A program made the translations under genes and the position numbers. This document shows, one piece after another, positions 1-10,045 of a stretch of 64,000 nt of DNA. This DNA comes from DALYLB01 sp033763135 (GTDB taxonomy: Bacteria; Acidobacteriota; Blastocatellia; RBC074). The stretch spans positions 1-64,000 of the forward strand of contig JANRKY010000184.1 of assembly GCA_033763135.1 (NCBI GenBank), given 5' to 3'. How positions within the stretch are numbered: the first letter of the stretch is position 1; every line of letters begins with the position of its first letter. Under the pieces are notes generated by a model. It saw only the letters and a list, made by a program, of their open reading frames with translations, made no database searches and was not told the origin of the DNA.

Positions 1-83
1 GCCGGCATGTTCGACAATATGTCCGTTCGCTAACTGTTCACGTATTAACACCGGCCGGTATACGACCGCTACCCTCGTTAAAT

Positions 84-135
84 AAAAAAGAGCGCCCGCC
101 AACGGGGCATGCCCCGTTGCCGGCCTCTCTTTTTT
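84..135. terminator. Bidirectional intrinsic terminator
   Basis: An 18-bp perfect palindrome at 101-118 (AACGGGGCA/TGCCCCGTT) is flanked by A6-GAG (84-92) and CTC-T6 (127-135), which pair with each other. On the minus strand the hairpin is followed by a T run 21 nt after the stop of the acyl-CoA ligase gene, so it should end that transcript; by symmetry it can work in both directions. Confidence 0.8.
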
Positions 136-155
136 CTTTCCCGAGTGTCGCGGTC

Positions 156-1775
<1,620 letters not shown>

Positions 1776-1844
1776 AAATGGTGCTCCTGATGATGGATTG
1801 AATGGGATAATGCGCCGTAAGAGTACCGGCAATGCATCCTGTTT

Positions 1845-3893
1845 TCAATGATTCCCGGCGGTCGCGGCCTTCTCGTCCTTCTTCGGCAATTCCGGATTCG
1901 CGAAATCGGGCAGCGGGTCGCCGAAGAGATAGTGATTGAACCACCCCAGATTGTGCTGCATGACGGCGCGCATGGACTTGGGCTTGGTGATGCCGTGGCC
2001 GTAGCCCTTGTAGACGATCAGCTCGACCTTCACGCCGCGGTCCTCCAGCCCCTGGCGGAGTTCATAGGCATTGGGGATCGGCACGCGTCGGTCGAATTCG
2101 CCGTGCTGAATGAGCGTCGGGGTTCGGGCCTGTTTGATATAGTTCATCGGCGAGGTCTTGGCATAGATCGCGGGATCGTCCGCGGGATCATCGCCGAGAT
2201 ACTGGATCGTGAAGGGCGTGATGTCGGTGTTGTAATAATAGGTCGCCCAGTTCGAGATCCCCGCGCCGACCGAGATGGCGGCGAAGCGATCGCTCGACGT
2301 CGTCAGGAAGGCGGAGATATAGCCGCCCTGGCTCCATCCCATGCAGCCGACGCGTTTCGCGTCGACCCAGCCCCTGCCGATCAGGTGATCGACGCCGGAG
2401 ATCACGTCCCACGCGTCGCCGACGCCCAGATTGCCGACGTTCAGCTGGCGAAACTTCTCGCCGTAGCCCGCGCTGCCGCGATAATTGACCTTGAGGACCA
2501 GCGCGCCCTTGGCGGCCCAGAGGTCGGCGGGATAATAGCGGGCGTCGAGGAGCGTCGGACGGTCGATGCCGGTCGGACCGCCGTGAATGATGCAGAGCAG
2601 GGGATATTTTCGCGCGGGATCGAAGTCCGCGGGCTTGATCAGGATGCCCTCGATGGTTGCGCCGTCCTTGCTCTGCCACGAAATGACCTCACGCGTCGCG
2701 AGCGTGTACCCGGCGACCTGCGCGGTCATCGTCGTCAGTTTGCGCGGCGCGAAGCCGTTGACGGACGCGACATGAACTTCGCCGAGCGAGGTCGGCGAGG
2801 GCGCCGTGAAGGCGATCTGCTTCCCGTCGGCGGTGAAGGAGAAGCCGCCCGCCATCAGGTTGTCGGGATTGCTGATGCGCCGGATCTTTCCCGTAGCCGG
2901 GTCGACCAGAAACAGATGCGACGCCGTTCGCTGCAGACCGCTGAAATAGACGCCATCGGCCGTCCATTCGACAAAGGAGGGTTGTTCATCGAAACCGTCC
3001 GTGATCGAGCGCGGCGCGCCGCCGGTTGCCGGGACGACGGCCAGCCGATAGTTGCTGTGGAAATATTTCGGATTGCCCATCGCCGAGGAGAAGACGATCT
3101 GCGTGCCGTCGGGCGACCATTGCGGATTGTTGTCCGGGCCGGGCTGCGCGACCAGCCGCGTCACCGCGTTGTCCGCGAGCGTCAGCAGGTGCAGGTCGGC
3201 GGTGCCGCCGTTGATCAGATCGGGATTGATCGTGGCGCTGAACGCGATCTGCCTGCCGTTCGGCGACCAGGAGAAACCACCGACCGTGAACTCCCGCCCC
3301 TTTGTCCGCTGCGTTCCGGCGACGGGGCCGTTGAGGGCCTCGGCCACGTCGAGCGTCCAGAGATGCGAGTGTGAATACTCCTTGCGAACCACCTCGAAAT
3401 CGCCCAGGTGATCCTTGCGCTCCTTGCTCTTCTTCGAGTCCGCGTCGCTCATCGTGAACGCGATCTGTCTGCCGTCGCGCGACCACGCGTACCCGCCCAC
3501 GCCGTTCTCGGCCTTGCTGAGCTGCATGGCCTCGCCGCCGTCCGGCCGGATGGCGAAGATCTGATTCTTGTCGCCGATCCGGCTGCTCGTAAAGCCCAGC
3601 CAGTCGCCGGCCGGAGACCATTGCGGGTTGCCGCTCGACTTTTCGCCCCGCGTGAGCTGCAGCGCTCTGCCGGTCGCCGTGTTGACCAGCCAGAGCTGCG
3701 TGACGAACGCGTCCTGTTTCCAGTCCGTCTCGCTGACCGTATAGGCCACATACCGGCCGTCGGGAGAAATCTGCGCGCCGCCCGCCGACTTCACATTGAT
3801 CAGGTCGTCGACGCTCGGCGTCCGCCGCGCCGTTCCCTGCGCGAGAGCCAGACCGACAAACAGGCAGAGCAGGGCAATGGATCGTTTCAACAT
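1845..3893 (-). CDS. Secreted S9 family prolyl oligopeptidase-like peptidase
   Basis: A 682-aa serine peptidase of family S9 (acylaminoacyl-peptidase/DPP-like). Residues 1-20 form a signal peptide (MLKRSIALLCLFVG then ALAQG), so it probably acts in the periplasm or outside. Residues about 30-400 form a beta-propeller of PD40/WD40-like repeats (SPDGRYVAYT, WSPNGRQIAFS and similar). The C-terminal alpha/beta-hydrolase domain carries the catalytic triad: Ser521 in GWSQGGY, Asp601 in HGEFDRR and His633 in GYGHG. The start at 3893 has GAGGAAAGAG just upstream and is the one that gives a clean signal peptide. The upstream gap contains two copies of an intergenic hairpin repeat. The peptide substrate cannot be told from sequence. 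Confidence 0.9.
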   Translation of the reverse strand: MLKRSIALLCLFVGLALAQGTARRTPSVDDLINVKSAGGAQISPDGRYVAYTVSETDWKQDAFVTQLWLVNTATGRALQLTRGEKSSGNPQWSPAGDWLGFTSSRIGDKNQIFAIRPDGGEAMQLSKAENGVGGYAWSRDGRQIAFTMSDADSKKSKERKDHLGDFEVVRKEYSHSHLWTLDVAEALNGPVAGTQRTKGREFTVGGFSWSPNGRQIAFSATINPDLINGGTADLHLLTLADNAVTRLVAQPGPDNNPQWSPDGTQIVFSSAMGNPKYFHSNYRLAVVPATGGAPRSITDGFDEQPSFVEWTADGVYFSGLQRTASHLFLVDPATGKIRRISNPDNLMAGGFSFTADGKQIAFTAPSPTSLGEVHVASVNGFAPRKLTTMTAQVAGYTLATREVISWQSKDGATIEGILIKPADFDPARKYPLLCIIHGGPTGIDRPTLLDARYYPADLWAAKGALVLKVNYRGSAGYGEKFRQLNVGNLGVGDAWDVISGVDHLIGRGWVDAKRVGCMGWSQGGYISAFLTTSSDRFAAISVGAGISNWATYYYNTDITPFTIQYLGDDPADDPAIYAKTSPMNYIKQARTPTLIQHGEFDRRVPIPNAYELRQGLEDRGVKVELIVYKGYGHGITKPKSMRAVMQHNLGWFNHYLFGDPLPDFANPELPKKDEKAATAGNH

Positions 3894-3902
3894 GGGCTCT
3901 TT

Positions 3903-4000
3903 CCTCAGGAAATCATCCACGAAGTAACACGAAGAAACACGAAGGGGCGCCTCTTCTTCTTCGTGTTTCTTCGTGTGGCTTCGTGAATGAGATTTTCATT
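3903..4000. repeat. Intergenic hairpin repeat, copy 1
   Basis: A unit beginning CCTCAGGAAATCATCCACGA and ending in a GATTTTCATT box, built from inverted CACGAAG / CTTCGTG blocks that would fold into a long imperfect hairpin. It matches copies at 4034 and 5534. Its left edge supplies part of the ribosome-binding region of the S9 peptidase gene on the minus strand. Confidence 0.85.
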
Positions 4001-4033
4001 CTTTCCGGGCGTCGCCACGCGACATGAACGACT

Positions 4034-4121
4034 CCTCAGGAAATCATCCACGAAGAAACACGAAGGGACGCCTCTTCTTCTTCGTGTTTCTTCGTGTGAC
4101 TTCGTGGATGAAATTTTCATT
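4034..4121. repeat. Intergenic hairpin repeat, copy 2
   Basis: Second copy of the CACGAA/TTCGTG hairpin element, in the same orientation as copy 1 and 33 nt away. The arms ATCCACGAAG and CTTCGTGGAT are perfectly complementary here. Short open frames across the element are by-products of the repeat, not genes. Confidence 0.85.
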
Positions 4122-4168
4122 GTTTGCGGAAGACCCGCCGTCTGAAGGCGGAACTCCGATCATCGCGC

Positions 4169-5521
4169 CTACGCCTGCAGCTCGCCGAGATGCTCCAGCT
4201 TTCCGGTGCTGTCGCCGATCTTCTCGGGGCGCACGCCCATGTTGTCGAGCAGGGCGAGATAGAGATTGGTCATCGGCTTGCCGGGTTTGTAGGCGATATG
4301 CCGGCCGGTTTTCAGGCTGCCGCCGCCGCGGCCCGCGAGAAGGATGGGCAGGTTCTCGTGATTGTGGCGGTTGCCGTCGCTGATGCCGCAGCCGTAGACG
4401 ATCATGGCGTGATCGAGCAGCGTCCCGCTGCCTTCGCGGGTGTTCTTCAATTTGGCGATCAACTGGCCGAAGAGCTCGACGTGCAGCGTGTTGATGCGCA
4501 CGACCTTCTCGATCCACTCGTTGTTGTTGCGGTGATGCGTCAAGGGATGATGCGGATCGGAGATGCCGATCTCGGGATAGACGCGCATGCTGCCTTCCCG
4601 CGCGAAGATCAGCGTGGAGATTCGCGTCAGATCGGTCTGGAAGGCGAGAAGCTGCAGGTCGCCCATGAGCCGCACGTAATCGCGAAAGTCGATCGGGATG
4701 CCGGCGGGCTTCTCCATGGGCGGCGTGATCTCGCGATTGTCCTTCTCGGCGGTCTCGATGCGCCGCTCGATCTCGCGAACGGCGAAAAGGTATTCGTCGA
4801 TCTTGCGTTTGTCGGCCGCGCCGAGGTTGCCGGCGAGCCGCTGCGTGTCGTCGCGCACGAGATCGAGAATGCTCTTGCGGTAGGCGGCCCGCCGGGCCCG
4901 CACTTCGGGGGCGAGGCTCAGATCGGCCATGCCGAACAGTCGCTCGAAGACATTTCGCGGATTGACCTCGGGCGGGTTGGGCTGCGTCGGCGTACGCCAG
5001 GAGATGCTGTTCGTGTAGGCGCAGCTATACCCCGAGTCGCAATTGCCCACCGTGCGCGAGTCTTCGCAGCCGAGTTCGAGCGAGGCGAAGCGCGTCTTGT
5101 TTCCGATGGCCTGAGCCGCGACCTGATCGGCCGAGATGCCGGCCAGAATGTCGGCGCCCGCGGTCTTTCTGCAATGCACGCCCGAGAGAAAAGAGGCGCC
5201 CGCGCGCCCGTGATCGCCCGGGCCGTCGCCGAGCGCGTTGCCGTTGTGATCATTCAGCCCGGTCAGCACGAAGAGTTCGTCCCGCAGCGGTTCGAGCGGC
5301 TTCAATATGCGCGAGAACTGATAGTCGCGCCCCGTGCCCTGCGGCGTCCACCAGTCGATGTTGGCGACGCCGTTGGGAACATAGACAAACGCCAGCCGGA
5401 CGGGATGCGTCGGCTCCGGCGCCATCGCCGGCGCCATCGCGTCCAGCATCGGCAGTGCGATGGCGGCCCCCGCGCCCTTCAAAAAACTCCGTCTCGGCAG
5501 ATGTTTCCGTGTGATGATCAT
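4169..5521 (-). CDS. DUF1552 domain protein, Tat-exported
   Basis: A 450-aa protein of the DUF1552 family, which belongs to the broader alkaline-phosphatase/sulfatase-like (DUF1501-like) group in Acidobacteriota and Planctomycetota. The N-terminus has a twin-arginine export signal (RRSFLKGAGAAIALPML) after a short basic lead, so it should be exported folded. The rest shows conserved blocks rich in His and Asp (GDHGRAGASFLSG, DPHHPLTHHRNN) but no catalytic residues I can assign. The start at 5521 follows GAGGAGAG. It lies downstream of the DUF1592 cytochrome gene on the same strand; these two families are usual neighbours, suggesting a joint periplasmic role that remains unknown. A hairpin repeat separates the two genes. 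Confidence 0.85.
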   Translation of the reverse strand: MIITRKHLPRRSFLKGAGAAIALPMLDAMAPAMAPEPTHPVRLAFVYVPNGVANIDWWTPQGTGRDYQFSRILKPLEPLRDELFVLTGLNDHNGNALGDGPGDHGRAGASFLSGVHCRKTAGADILAGISADQVAAQAIGNKTRFASLELGCEDSRTVGNCDSGYSCAYTNSISWRTPTQPNPPEVNPRNVFERLFGMADLSLAPEVRARRAAYRKSILDLVRDDTQRLAGNLGAADKRKIDEYLFAVREIERRIETAEKDNREITPPMEKPAGIPIDFRDYVRLMGDLQLLAFQTDLTRISTLIFAREGSMRVYPEIGISDPHHPLTHHRNNNEWIEKVVRINTLHVELFGQLIAKLKNTREGSGTLLDHAMIVYGCGISDGNRHNHENLPILLAGRGGGSLKTGRHIAYKPGKPMTNLYLALLDNMGVRPEKIGDSTGKLEHLGELQA

Positions 5522-5533
5522 GGTGTCGTCTCT

Positions 5534-5627
5534 CCTCGGGAAATCATCCACGAAGCCTCAGCAAGAAGCACGAAGGGAAGCCTCTTCTTCGTGTTTCTTC
5601 GTCTGTCTTCGTGGATGAGATTTCATT
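5534..5627. repeat. Intergenic hairpin repeat, copy 3
   Basis: Third copy of the CACGAA/TTCGTG element, between the DUF1552 and DUF1592 genes. The outer blocks (AAATCATCCACGAAG and CTTCGTGGATGAGATT) are conserved while the inner loop differs from copies 1 and 2 by substitutions and small insertions, so this copy has diverged more. Confidence 0.8.
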
Positions 5628-5698
5628 CTTCAGTCGGGCTTGCGTCAGACATCGCAGGGAGACCGTCTGAGAACGGAACTCCGAACGGGTTCGCCCTT

Positions 5699-8209
5699 TC
5701 ATCGTTTCGCGACGTCGCTCCGCCGCATTTGAAACGGCATGCTGTTGACGATCTCCTGAACGAGGCTGGAGAAACGATAGTTCCTGGCAGCCACATTGTC
5801 GGCGATCTTCTTGACCGTGGGTTTGTCGTAACGTTCGAGGCCGCGGCCGAGCGCGTAGGTCAGCAGTTTGTCGGTCAGGCCACGCGTGAAGGCGTCGCGT
5901 TCGGCGCGGATGATCTTCTTCAATTCGCCCGGACCTTGGAACGCGCGTCCATCGGGCAGGATGCCGGAATCGTCGATGGGGAATTTCCCGTCGAGGGTGC
6001 GCCAGGCGCCGATGGCGTTGAACTTTTCGAGTCCGAAGCCGAGGGGGTCCATGCGCGAGTGGCACGAAGCGCAGGTCGGGTTCTTTCGATGCTCTTCGAG
6101 CTGCTGTCGGAGCGAGGCGGTCGAGCCGACCTTGCCTTCGTCCAGCGTGGGGACATCGGGCGGCGGCGCCGGCGGCGGCGTATTGAGCATGTTCTCCATG
6201 ATCCACTTGCCGCGCAGCACCGGCGAGGTTCGCGTCGCGTACGACGAGACGGTCAGAATGCTGGCTTGCGTGAGCAGCCCGCCGCGCTCGGCGCCGGGGG
6301 CGAACGCGACCTTTCGGAACTCCGGTCCCGTCACGCCGGGAATCTGATAGAACCGGGCGAGGCGTTCATTGAGAAAGGAGTAGTTCCCGTCGATCAGATC
6401 GAGAATGCTGCCGTCGTGTCGGACGATGTTCTCCAGAAACAGCTCGGTCTCGCGCCGGATCGAGAGCCGGAAATAATCATCGAACTCGGGGAAGCGATCG
6501 CGGTCGGGCTTGACCGACTCCAGCTTGCGAAGCTCCAGCCATTGGCCGCCGAAGTTCTCGACCAGGGCCTGCGACTTCGGGTCCGCGAGCATGCGCTGAA
6601 TCTGCGCGGTCAGGACGTCGGGTCTGCGCAGCCGACCCAGATCGGCGGCCTGCAGCAGGTCCTCGTCCGGCATGCTGCTCCAGAGAAAATAGGAAAGCCG
6701 CGAGGCCAGTTCGTGCTGGCCGATGCTGACGCTGGACGCGTCCCCCGGCCGTTCCTGACGATCCTGTTCGATGCGGAAGAGGAAATGGGGCGAGACCAGC
6801 ATGGCCTGAATCGCGAGACAGATCCCCTCTTCGAACGAGTCGCCCTTCTGCTGCGCCATGGTTACGAGTCCCGTCAGCTGCTCGACTTCGCGGGGCGTCA
6901 CCGGACGGCGCCAGGCGCGCCGCGCCACGTGGCTGACGATCCTGCGCGCGCAGGACGGCGAGTGGTCCGTCGGCTGGCTGCAGATGAAGATCTTCTTCAG
7001 GCTTGCCGCCGAGGGGCCGCTGGCCTGATTGTACGGGCCGGCAAACTCCAGCGTTCGAATTCGCGCCTGATTGCCCGGAACCTTCATCGCGCGCCGCGCC
7101 TCGAACTGTTTGCGAAGCTCTTCGACCCGCTCCGGCGGCAGTTCTCGTCGGGGCGGCCGGAACGCGGGCAGCGTCGGCGTCGGCCGCGTCGAGGGATTCG
7201 GACCGTTATAGCTCGCGGGAAGCCCTTCGTACATTTTCAGCGGCGAGACGGCGATCCAGTGCTCTCCCGCGGTCAGCCACTGCCGGAACTCGTGGATCAT
7301 GCTCGCGAAGTCCTGCCGATCGTCGGAGAAGGAGGCAAGCTGTTCGGGATTGAAGCCGAAGGTCTGGACGAGCTTGCCGTCCACCCACAGCCCCAGTTGC
7401 AGCGGCTCGGAGCCCAGCGGACGAACGCCGCCGAGAATGGCGCGGATCTGATAGTCCGCGTCCACGGGGAAGCGGTGCGTGACGTGCGCCGCGTTGGGCA
7501 GACTCAGGCCGGTCTGATCGTAATCGACGAGCGGCGTCACGCTGGCCTTGATCTCGCTCGTCCCGAGCGTGCGAACGCGCGTGAGCGAGGGCTTGAGCGG
7601 TTCCGGGCCGAAGACCGCCGCGCGGGCGACCATCTCCGCCGACGCGAGATATTTCTCCATCAGGACCGGAGAAAGAGAGAGCACGTCGCCGATGTTGTCG
7701 AAGCCATAGCCTGAATCGTCCTGCGGGAAATCGTCCGCGGGCCGAAGATGGACGCCCAGCAGGTCCCGCACCGTGTTGTTGTACTCGGCGCGGTTCAGCC
7801 GGCGCGCCGTCACGCGCCCCGGATCGGGCCGCGCCGCCTTGTCCGCGCGCGCGTACGCGCCCTCGATGAGCCGAACGACGGCGTTCACCGCGGCCGCCTC
7901 CGGCTGCGGCGCGCTCTTTGGCGGCATCTCGCCGCTCCGCAGCCGCTGCAGAATATGCTCGAACGCATCCCGATGCGCCATAAGCGACGCCGCCGTCTTG
8001 AAGGCCTCGAGATTCAATCCGCCCGTCGAGCGCTTCTCGTTGTGGCACGAGACGCAGTTCTCGGCGAAGAAGGGAAGCACCGTCGCCTCGAAACTCTCCT
8101 CGGCCGGCTTGGGGGCCGCCTTCCGATTCTGCGCCTGTCGCGCGGGCGGCCCGCCGACAAACCAGAGCAGCGGCAGGGCAATGATCAATATTCTGGTGAG
8201 TCTCATCAT
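5699..8209 (-). CDS. DUF1592/PSCyt-type cytochrome c-like secreted protein
   Basis: An 836-aa exported protein with the domain order typical of the planctomycete-cytochrome group: a signal peptide or membrane anchor (residues 3-20), a c-type heme motif CVSCH (52-56), then DUF1587, DUF1595, DUF1592, DUF1588 and DUF1585-like blocks. A second CASCH motif lies at about 713-717 in the DUF1588 region (followed by SRMDPLGFGLEKFN). It probably carries heme and takes part in periplasmic electron transfer or oxidation of an unknown substrate. The start is the first of two adjacent ATG codons (8209); the ribosome site is weak. An open frame continues far upstream but lies over the fumarase gene in another frame and is not coding. 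It pairs with the DUF1552 gene downstream. Confidence 0.85.
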   Translation of the reverse strand: MMRLTRILIIALPLLWFVGGPPARQAQNRKAAPKPAEESFEATVLPFFAENCVSCHNEKRSTGGLNLEAFKTAASLMAHRDAFEHILQRLRSGEMPPKSAPQPEAAAVNAVVRLIEGAYARADKAARPDPGRVTARRLNRAEYNNTVRDLLGVHLRPADDFPQDDSGYGFDNIGDVLSLSPVLMEKYLASAEMVARAAVFGPEPLKPSLTRVRTLGTSEIKASVTPLVDYDQTGLSLPNAAHVTHRFPVDADYQIRAILGGVRPLGSEPLQLGLWVDGKLVQTFGFNPEQLASFSDDRQDFASMIHEFRQWLTAGEHWIAVSPLKMYEGLPASYNGPNPSTRPTPTLPAFRPPRRELPPERVEELRKQFEARRAMKVPGNQARIRTLEFAGPYNQASGPSAASLKKIFICSQPTDHSPSCARRIVSHVARRAWRRPVTPREVEQLTGLVTMAQQKGDSFEEGICLAIQAMLVSPHFLFRIEQDRQERPGDASSVSIGQHELASRLSYFLWSSMPDEDLLQAADLGRLRRPDVLTAQIQRMLADPKSQALVENFGGQWLELRKLESVKPDRDRFPEFDDYFRLSIRRETELFLENIVRHDGSILDLIDGNYSFLNERLARFYQIPGVTGPEFRKVAFAPGAERGGLLTQASILTVSSYATRTSPVLRGKWIMENMLNTPPPAPPPDVPTLDEGKVGSTASLRQQLEEHRKNPTCASCHSRMDPLGFGLEKFNAIGAWRTLDGKFPIDDSGILPDGRAFQGPGELKKIIRAERDAFTRGLTDKLLTYALGRGLERYDKPTVKKIADNVAARNYRFSSLVQEIVNSMPFQMRRSDVAKR

Positions 8210-8247
8210 CTTTTGGGTTCTTGTTTTATTGATTTTGCGGCGCCCCT

Positions 8248-9771
8248 TTAAAACACGGGCGCGGCGAGTTTCGCGAGCATGGTCGCCGAGGCGTTCTCGA
8301 CGTCGGCGTGAAGCGAATTGCCGTGCGCGTCCATGGTGACGATCGCCGGGAAGTCGGTCACCTGCAGATGCCACATGGCCTCGGGGATGCCGAACTCCAG
8401 CAGATGGACGCCAAGCACGTCGTCGATGCATTGCGCATAATATTGGGCGGCGCCGCCGATCGCATTCAGATAGACGGAGCCGTGCTCCTTCATTGCCGCG
8501 AGAGTCTTCGGTCCCATGCCGCCCTTGCCGATGACGGCGCGCACGCCGTAGCGCTTGATGATTTCGCCCTGATAGGGCTCTTCGCGAATGCTGGTCGTGG
8601 GGCCGGCGGCTTTGATCCTGTATTTCTCGCCGTCCTTGAGAACGACCGGGCCGCAATGATAGAGAACGGAGCCGTTCATCTCGACGGGCGGAGCGTTCTT
8701 CATCAGGTGGGCGTGGACCGCGTCGCGGCCGGTGTGCATCTCTCCGGAGATCAGCACCACGTCGCCGACCTGCAGCTCGCGCATCTGATCGGGCGTGAGC
8801 GGCGCGCGAAGGACCTTCTCGTTGCCGGTACGGATGAATCCGCCGCCCCGTTTCATTTTTATTGCGGGCTCGCTCTCGTCGCGATAGAGCCAGCGTTTGA
8901 TCTCGCCGGTCGCGGCGTCGAGAACGACGCCCAGGCGGCGGAACGCCCAGCAGTCATAGGCGACCGAGACGAAGAAACTGGCCGGCAGGCGGTTGAGCGC
9001 GCCGATCTTGCAGCCGATGAGCGTGGTGCTTCCGCCGAATCCCATCGTGCCGATGCCGAGAGTGTTGGCCGCCTGCACGACATACTCTTCGAGGCGCGCC
9101 AGCTCGGCGTTCGGGTTGACGTCGTCGAGGACGCGAAAGAGCTGTTCCTTGGCGTGCTGATACCCGGTCGTCCGGTCGCCGCCGATGCAGACGCCGATGG
9201 CGCCCGCGCTGCAGCCCTGTCCCTGCGCCTGCCAGACCGCGTGGAGCAGGCATTTGCGAACGCCGTCCAGATCGCGCCCCGCCTTGCCGAGATGGGGCAG
9301 TTCCATGGGCAGCGAGTATTGAATGTTCTTGTTTTCGCAGCCGCCGCCCTTGAGCAGAAGCCTGACCTCGATCTCGTCGGCGTTCTCCCATTGATCGAAA
9401 TGCATCGTCGGGGTGCCCGGGCCGAGATTGTTCCCGCTGTTGGCGCCCGTGAGCGAGTCCACGGAGTTCGGGCGGAGCTTGCCTCGCCGGGTCGCCTCGG
9501 CGACGGCTTCGCGGATCTCGCTCTTCATCGCAATCTGGTTGGCGCCGATCGGCGTCCGGATCTCGAAGGTCGGCCATCCCGTGTCCTGACAGATCGGTCC
9601 ATCGGTCTCGCAGGCCATGTCGATATTGGCGCCGATCACGTTCAGGGCCTGGATCGATCGTCCTCCCTCCTCCTGCTCCATCGCCCGGGCCATGGCCCGG
9701 CGAACATCCGGCGGCAGGTTCGTGGATGTCTGCGTAATGAGTTGCAGCATGCTTTCGCGAAATGCGTTCAT
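8248..9771 (-). CDS. Class I fumarate hydratase (iron-sulfur)
   Basis: A 507-aa fumarase of the oxygen-sensitive class I, converting fumarate to malate in the TCA cycle. Both halves that are separate subunits in some organisms are fused here: the alpha-like half holds CQDTGWP, GGGCENKNIQYSLP and GCSAGAIGVCIGG, whose cysteines are the likely 4Fe-4S ligands, and the C-terminal beta-like half holds GEMHTGRDAVH and GKGGMG. The start at 9771 has AAGGA upstream. The gene is divergent from the beta-propeller gene at 10046 and sits 38 nt before the DUF1592 gene in the same direction, though no functional link between them is evident. A tartrate dehydratase is the alternative in this family, but the fused length favours fumarase. 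Confidence 0.88.
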   Translation of the reverse strand: MNAFRESMLQLITQTSTNLPPDVRRAMARAMEQEEGGRSIQALNVIGANIDMACETDGPICQDTGWPTFEIRTPIGANQIAMKSEIREAVAEATRRGKLRPNSVDSLTGANSGNNLGPGTPTMHFDQWENADEIEVRLLLKGGGCENKNIQYSLPMELPHLGKAGRDLDGVRKCLLHAVWQAQGQGCSAGAIGVCIGGDRTTGYQHAKEQLFRVLDDVNPNAELARLEEYVVQAANTLGIGTMGFGGSTTLIGCKIGALNRLPASFFVSVAYDCWAFRRLGVVLDAATGEIKRWLYRDESEPAIKMKRGGGFIRTGNEKVLRAPLTPDQMRELQVGDVVLISGEMHTGRDAVHAHLMKNAPPVEMNGSVLYHCGPVVLKDGEKYRIKAAGPTTSIREEPYQGEIIKRYGVRAVIGKGGMGPKTLAAMKEHGSVYLNAIGGAAQYYAQCIDDVLGVHLLEFGIPEAMWHLQVTDFPAIVTMDAHGNSLHADVENASATMLAKLAAPVF

Positions 9772-10045
9772 CGTCTCGATTCCTTCTGGATTTGTATAAA
9801 TATAAGTGCGGAGAACAGCGCTAATGTACCATAACCGGGGCGTCGATCGCCCGCGCGCACGGCTCGATCCGGCCAAAATATTTTTCCGCGGCGGGAGCGG
9901 CCCGCCCGCGTCGAAGCCGGGCGGGGCGAGCTGAAAACCTCCTCGCGTATTTGCCTTTCCGCTTCGTAATTGACTACCATTCGCGCGATCCGTTTTCCAA
10001 TTCGCCTGAACCCGGCAACTCTGCCTGTCAACTCGGAGGAGAAGC

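Noticed and set aside
3905..4120. Short open frames across the hairpin repeats
   Set aside because: They translate the repeat itself (RNTKKKRRPF-like text) on either strand and recur with each copy, as expected for repeat artefacts.
3903..5627. CRISPR array
   Set aside because: The repeat units are about 90 bp, palindromic, unevenly spaced with genes in between, and no cas genes are nearby.
4124..7714. Plus-strand open frame of almost 1200 codons
   Set aside because: It lies antisense to the DUF1552 and DUF1592 genes, runs through a hairpin repeat, has a low-complexity Arg/Ala/Asp-rich translation and no recognisable domain. High GC codon use on the other strand explains it.
8210..8656. N-terminal extension of the DUF1592 gene
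   Set aside because: The extension is an Arg-rich out-of-frame reading of the fumarase gene; a signal peptide and heme domain begin at 8209.
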